From assembly GCA_049324315.1 (NCBI GenBank), contig JBMOKU010000032.1:124001-188000 (forward strand): 64,000 bases of DNA. The letters are read 5' to 3'. Origin of the DNA: JBMOKU01 sp049324315. Its GTDB lineage: Bacteria > Bacillota > Clostridia > Peptostreptococcales > Thermotaleaceae. A program made the position numbers and the translations under genes. How positions within the stretch are numbered: the stretch's first letter is position 1; each line of letters begins with the position of its first letter. The notes beneath the pieces are model-generated. The model saw only the letters and a program-made list of their open reading frames with translations, did not search any database and was not told the origin of the DNA. This document shows, piece after piece, positions 61,810 through 64,000 of the stretch.

Positions 61810-62112
61810 TTACCCTTCATTTCTACAATTTTGGCTTAATTCCTCCAATGTTATCATTTTTTTCGTCGACACCGAGCCCTTTGATTCTGATTTTTTCTGA
61901 CCCTTTTCATAATTGTCCATGATTTCATTCCATTTCACCGGCTGCTGCAAAGTTTTTGCCTGCTGCTTGCTGCCGTCTGTTTTTTTATGAAGGATATCCT
62001 TCAGCAGTGTTTCATACTTACTATCGATTCCCCGAACGGTCTCGCCGCTGTTTTCCTGCTTCATACGGCTTACTATATTTCCCATAATGGACCTAGCCAA
62101 TGGATTTGCCAT
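61810..62112 (-). CDS. Unrecognised 100-residue protein embedded in the shell operon
   Basis: The protein opens MANPLARSIMGNIVSRMKQE, which can form an amphipathic helix, then becomes charged and flexible; it ends with KKMITLEELSQ and a short tail. There is no membrane segment. Amphipathic ends are the usual mark of BMC encapsulation peptides. The two in-frame ATG codons are adjacent; the second (62112) has the better spacing from GGGGTG. I do not recognise the family; a cargo-linker or core-organising role is inference. Confidence 0.65.
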   Translation of the reverse strand: MANPLARSIMGNIVSRMKQENSGETVRGIDSKYETLLKDILHKKTDGSKQQAKTLQQPVKWNEIMDNYEKGQKKSESKGSVSTKKMITLEELSQNCRNEG

Positions 62113-62129
62113 CATAACACCCCATTAAC

Positions 62130-62396
62130 CTATTTTAGTATTTTTGAGACTTCATCGTGTGGTCTAGGAATTACATTGATGGATATGATTTCTGCCATCT
62201 GACCGGCAGACTGGCGGGCGCTTTCTACAGCAGCTTTTACTGCCGCCACTTCACCTTCTACCAGGACCGATATAACGCCGGAACCAACATAATTGAAGTC
62301 TGCAATTTTCACATTTGCAGCTTTTACCATGGCATCCGCTGCCTCTATTGCTGCTGCCAAACTCCTGATTTCAAATATTCCTAAGGCTTGTTTCAT
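62130..62396 (-). CDS. BMC hexamer shell protein (third paralogue)
   Basis: The 88-residue BMC-H protein opens MKQALGIFEIRSLAAAIEAADAM, with the pore loop YVGSGVISVLVEG and the end NVIPRPHDEVSKIL. The pore keeps the small GSG, unlike the 61057 paralogue. Either of two ATGs could be used; I prefer 62396 on spacing from AAAGGTGG (an ATG two codons earlier is possible). With the other two BMC-H proteins and the pentamer it makes a minimal shell; no BMC-T gene is inside the window. Confidence 0.95.
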   Translation of the reverse strand: MKQALGIFEIRSLAAAIEAADAMVKAANVKIADFNYVGSGVISVLVEGEVAAVKAAVESARQSAGQMAEIISINVIPRPHDEVSKILK

Positions 62397-62417
62397 CCTC
62401 ATTAACCACCTTTATGC

Positions 62418-63773
62418 TCATATTTCGATATTCGGAAAGTATTTCTTGATATCTATGTCCTCGTACTGGGGAATGACTGCCCTGCTGAAGCGTTTCCCTT
62501 CTTCACCTATAGGTTTTGTCGCATCAATGCCCATTTTATCCGTTACACCATTCAAATGATGGGATGGATCTAAGCCTGATCCCAAGGCTCCCGGTATCAC
62601 CACTACATCCCTTGACGCCTGCATACGGGTTGCCAGCGCCAATTCAACGTCATCTTGATTAAAAATATCAACGTCATTATCTACAATAACCACGTGCTTC
62701 AAATCCCTACTGCTGCTTAATGCACCAATGATCGCGCTTTTCCCGTCGCCTTCGAACTTTTTGTTGATAGAAACAACAGCATGAAATCTACAGCCGCCGG
62801 CAATGGTGACATTTACATCCTTAATATCTACCAGCCGCTTTACATCGCTATACAGCTCAACCTCACGAATCATTCCGTTTGATAGGTGCTCTTCCCGGCA
62901 AGGGAAGGCCACCTGGAAGATAGGATCATTCCGATGCATCACCGTCTTCACTTCAATAATCGGATGGGAACCTTTTGGCCCATAGTAGCCCATCAATTCA
63001 CCAAAGGGTCCTTCCCATTCCCTTTTCTTAGGTGGGATGATTCCCTCCAAGACAATCTCGGCATGGGCCGGCACATCCAAATCTACCGTATGGCATTTCA
63101 CCAATTCAAGGGGTTCACCCCGCAATGCACTATCTACACCATATTTATCAACACCATAGGTCTCACTGCTGATTTGGGATGCCAGCAAGAACGGGTAGTC
63201 ATATCCTAAAACAATGGCTACTTCCAAGGGTTTGTTCTCAGCTTCCAAACTCTCAAACTGACGGGTTAAAAATGGCGATGCAATAAGGGCACTGATTTGA
63301 TTGCCACCATTAACCTGAAATCTACGGACTGAAATATATTGGCTTCCTGTCTCCGGGTCCTTGACCACCATAATGCCGGAGGTGATAAAACAGGAAGAAT
63401 CCTGCTCATGAAACGTAGGTATCGGAAACATCTTGGGTATATCAATATTTCTTGTAATAATATTTTCTTTAACCGGGCCGTTTGCCACCCACTTAACGCC
63501 TTTGGGGTTGGCGATGGCGTCGGCAAACCGAATCATCCTTTCCTCATGACAGATGTTCAGCATATCATAATAAATCCTGCGATCACCGAAAAGCCCGCCT
63601 GCCACCGGCATTTTGCTTCCCTTCACGTTGGTAAACAATATGGGTTTTTCATTTTTAAAATATTTAAGCACTGCCCCTAGCTCAAACTTTGGGTCAACCG
63701 GTACTTCGCAGACCATTAAGTCGCCCGTCTGTCTGAGCCGTTCAAGGCTCGCACGGAGCATTTGTTTCTCCAT
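62418..63773 (-). CDS. ubiD: UbiD-family prenylated-FMN decarboxylase
   Basis: The 451-residue enzyme has the UbiD core: YISVRRFQVNGGNQI (arginines 150-151), and HAEIVLEGIIPPKKREWEGPFGE with the catalytic glutamates in EGPFGE (254-259), followed by MGYYGPKGSHPIIEV. UbiD enzymes reversibly decarboxylate aromatic or heteroaromatic acids with prenylated FMN made by UbiX. UbiX is encoded 27 bases upstream. Within a purine-shell locus it could act on an imidazolecarboxylate intermediate of xanthine breakdown; this is inference. It is close in pattern to non-ubiquinone UbiD forms. Confidence 0.93.
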   Translation of the reverse strand: MEKQMLRASLERLRQTGDLMVCEVPVDPKFELGAVLKYFKNEKPILFTNVKGSKMPVAGGLFGDRRIYYDMLNICHEERMIRFADAIANPKGVKWVANGPVKENIITRNIDIPKMFPIPTFHEQDSSCFITSGIMVVKDPETGSQYISVRRFQVNGGNQISALIASPFLTRQFESLEAENKPLEVAIVLGYDYPFLLASQISSETYGVDKYGVDSALRGEPLELVKCHTVDLDVPAHAEIVLEGIIPPKKREWEGPFGELMGYYGPKGSHPIIEVKTVMHRNDPIFQVAFPCREEHLSNGMIREVELYSDVKRLVDIKDVNVTIAGGCRFHAVVSINKKFEGDGKSAIIGALSSSRDLKHVVIVDNDVDIFNQDDVELALATRMQASRDVVVIPGALGSGLDPSHHLNGVTDKMGIDATKPIGEEGKRFSRAVIPQYEDIDIKKYFPNIEI

Positions 63774-63800
63774 ATCCTGCCGTCTCCCTCCTTTCAGGAC

Positions 63801-64000
63801 TTATTCGTCCCCCCATCTTCGACTCAGGTTATGATCGATGCCGACTTGATCCAGCATCCTTCCAACCATAATATTCACCAAGTCTCCGATGGTCTGGGGC
63901 TGATGATAAAAGCCCGGGGCTGCCGGCATAATCTTCACGCCTATCTTTGCCAGTTTCAGCATGTTTTCCAAGTGAATCACACTCAGCGGTGTTTCCCTTG
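63801..64000 (-). CDS. ubiX: UbiX-type flavin prenyltransferase, C-terminal part (cut by window edge)
   Basis: About 65 residues are visible, reading RETPLSVIHLENMLKLAKIG, then IMPAAPGFYHQPQTIGDLVN, then VGRMLDQVGIDHNLSRRWGD. This is the C-terminal third of UbiX/Pad1 proteins. The enzyme attaches a dimethylallyl unit to FMN, making the cofactor of UbiD. Its gene runs off the right edge; more of the operon is beyond the window. Confidence 0.93.
   Translation of the reverse strand, partial: RETPLSVIHLENMLKLAKIGVKIMPAAPGFYHQPQTIGDLVNIMVGRMLDQVGIDHNLSRRWGDE

Overview
ORGANISM. The window looks like a low-GC, anaerobic, amino-acid- and purine-fermenting member of the Clostridia. The signs are AT-rich intergenic DNA, strong GGAGG ribosome sites, a glmS ribozyme, a CdaA/CdaR pair, a ferredoxin-linked 2-oxoacid oxidoreductase joined to phosphotransbutyrylase and butyrate kinases, a sigma-54 activator of the Bkd type, and a xanthine dehydrogenase/adenine deaminase locus that runs into bacterial microcompartment (BMC) shell genes. 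An Alkaliphilus/Natronincola-like organism would fit, but this is inference. No rRNA, tRNA, CRISPR array or intact transposase was seen.

LAYOUT. 1-11 kb is accessory: an HxlR regulator, a CsoR-type regulator with a MATE pump under a clear operator, a two-component system, a conspicuously GC-rich ABC exporter with a 44-residue membrane protein, and an XRE-cupin / HD-domain / cysteine-synthase-like trio. 11.9-15.7 kb holds glmS (with its ribozyme) and glmM. 16-20.7 kb holds a class V aminotransferase, threonine aldolase, CstA and an unknown protein. 21-34 kb is one LacI-controlled operon: ABC importer, GH13_18 phosphorylase, GH38 mannosidase, glycerate kinase and a GT4 glycosyltransferase. This suggests use, and perhaps remaking, of glucosyl-/mannosyl-glycerate solutes. 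34.2-42.9 kb is a branched-chain or short-chain acid fermentation operon (buk-ptb-buk-NTPase-vor) with a consensus sigma-54 promoter and its probable activator. 42.9-48.8 kb carries signalling genes: c-di-AMP cyclase and regulator, a BON protein, an HD-GYP protein and a chemoreceptor. 48.9-64 kb is a purine catabolic locus: two adenine deaminase homologues, xanthine dehydrogenase, a guanine-deaminase-like amidohydrolase, a purine permease, then BMC shell genes, a BMC flavoprotein, UbiD and UbiX. It runs off the right edge.

HOW THEY WORK TOGETHER. The purine genes can import purines and turn adenine and guanine into xanthine. The shell genes and the UbiD/UbiX pair then point to an encapsulated decarboxylation. 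The known clostridial xanthine pathway includes decarboxylation of 4-amino-5-imidazolecarboxylate. I propose, as inference, that this UbiD is that decarboxylase inside a purine microcompartment. Families of short dispersed palindromic repeats fill many intergenic gaps; one 46-base copy is identical at two sites 9.5 kb apart.
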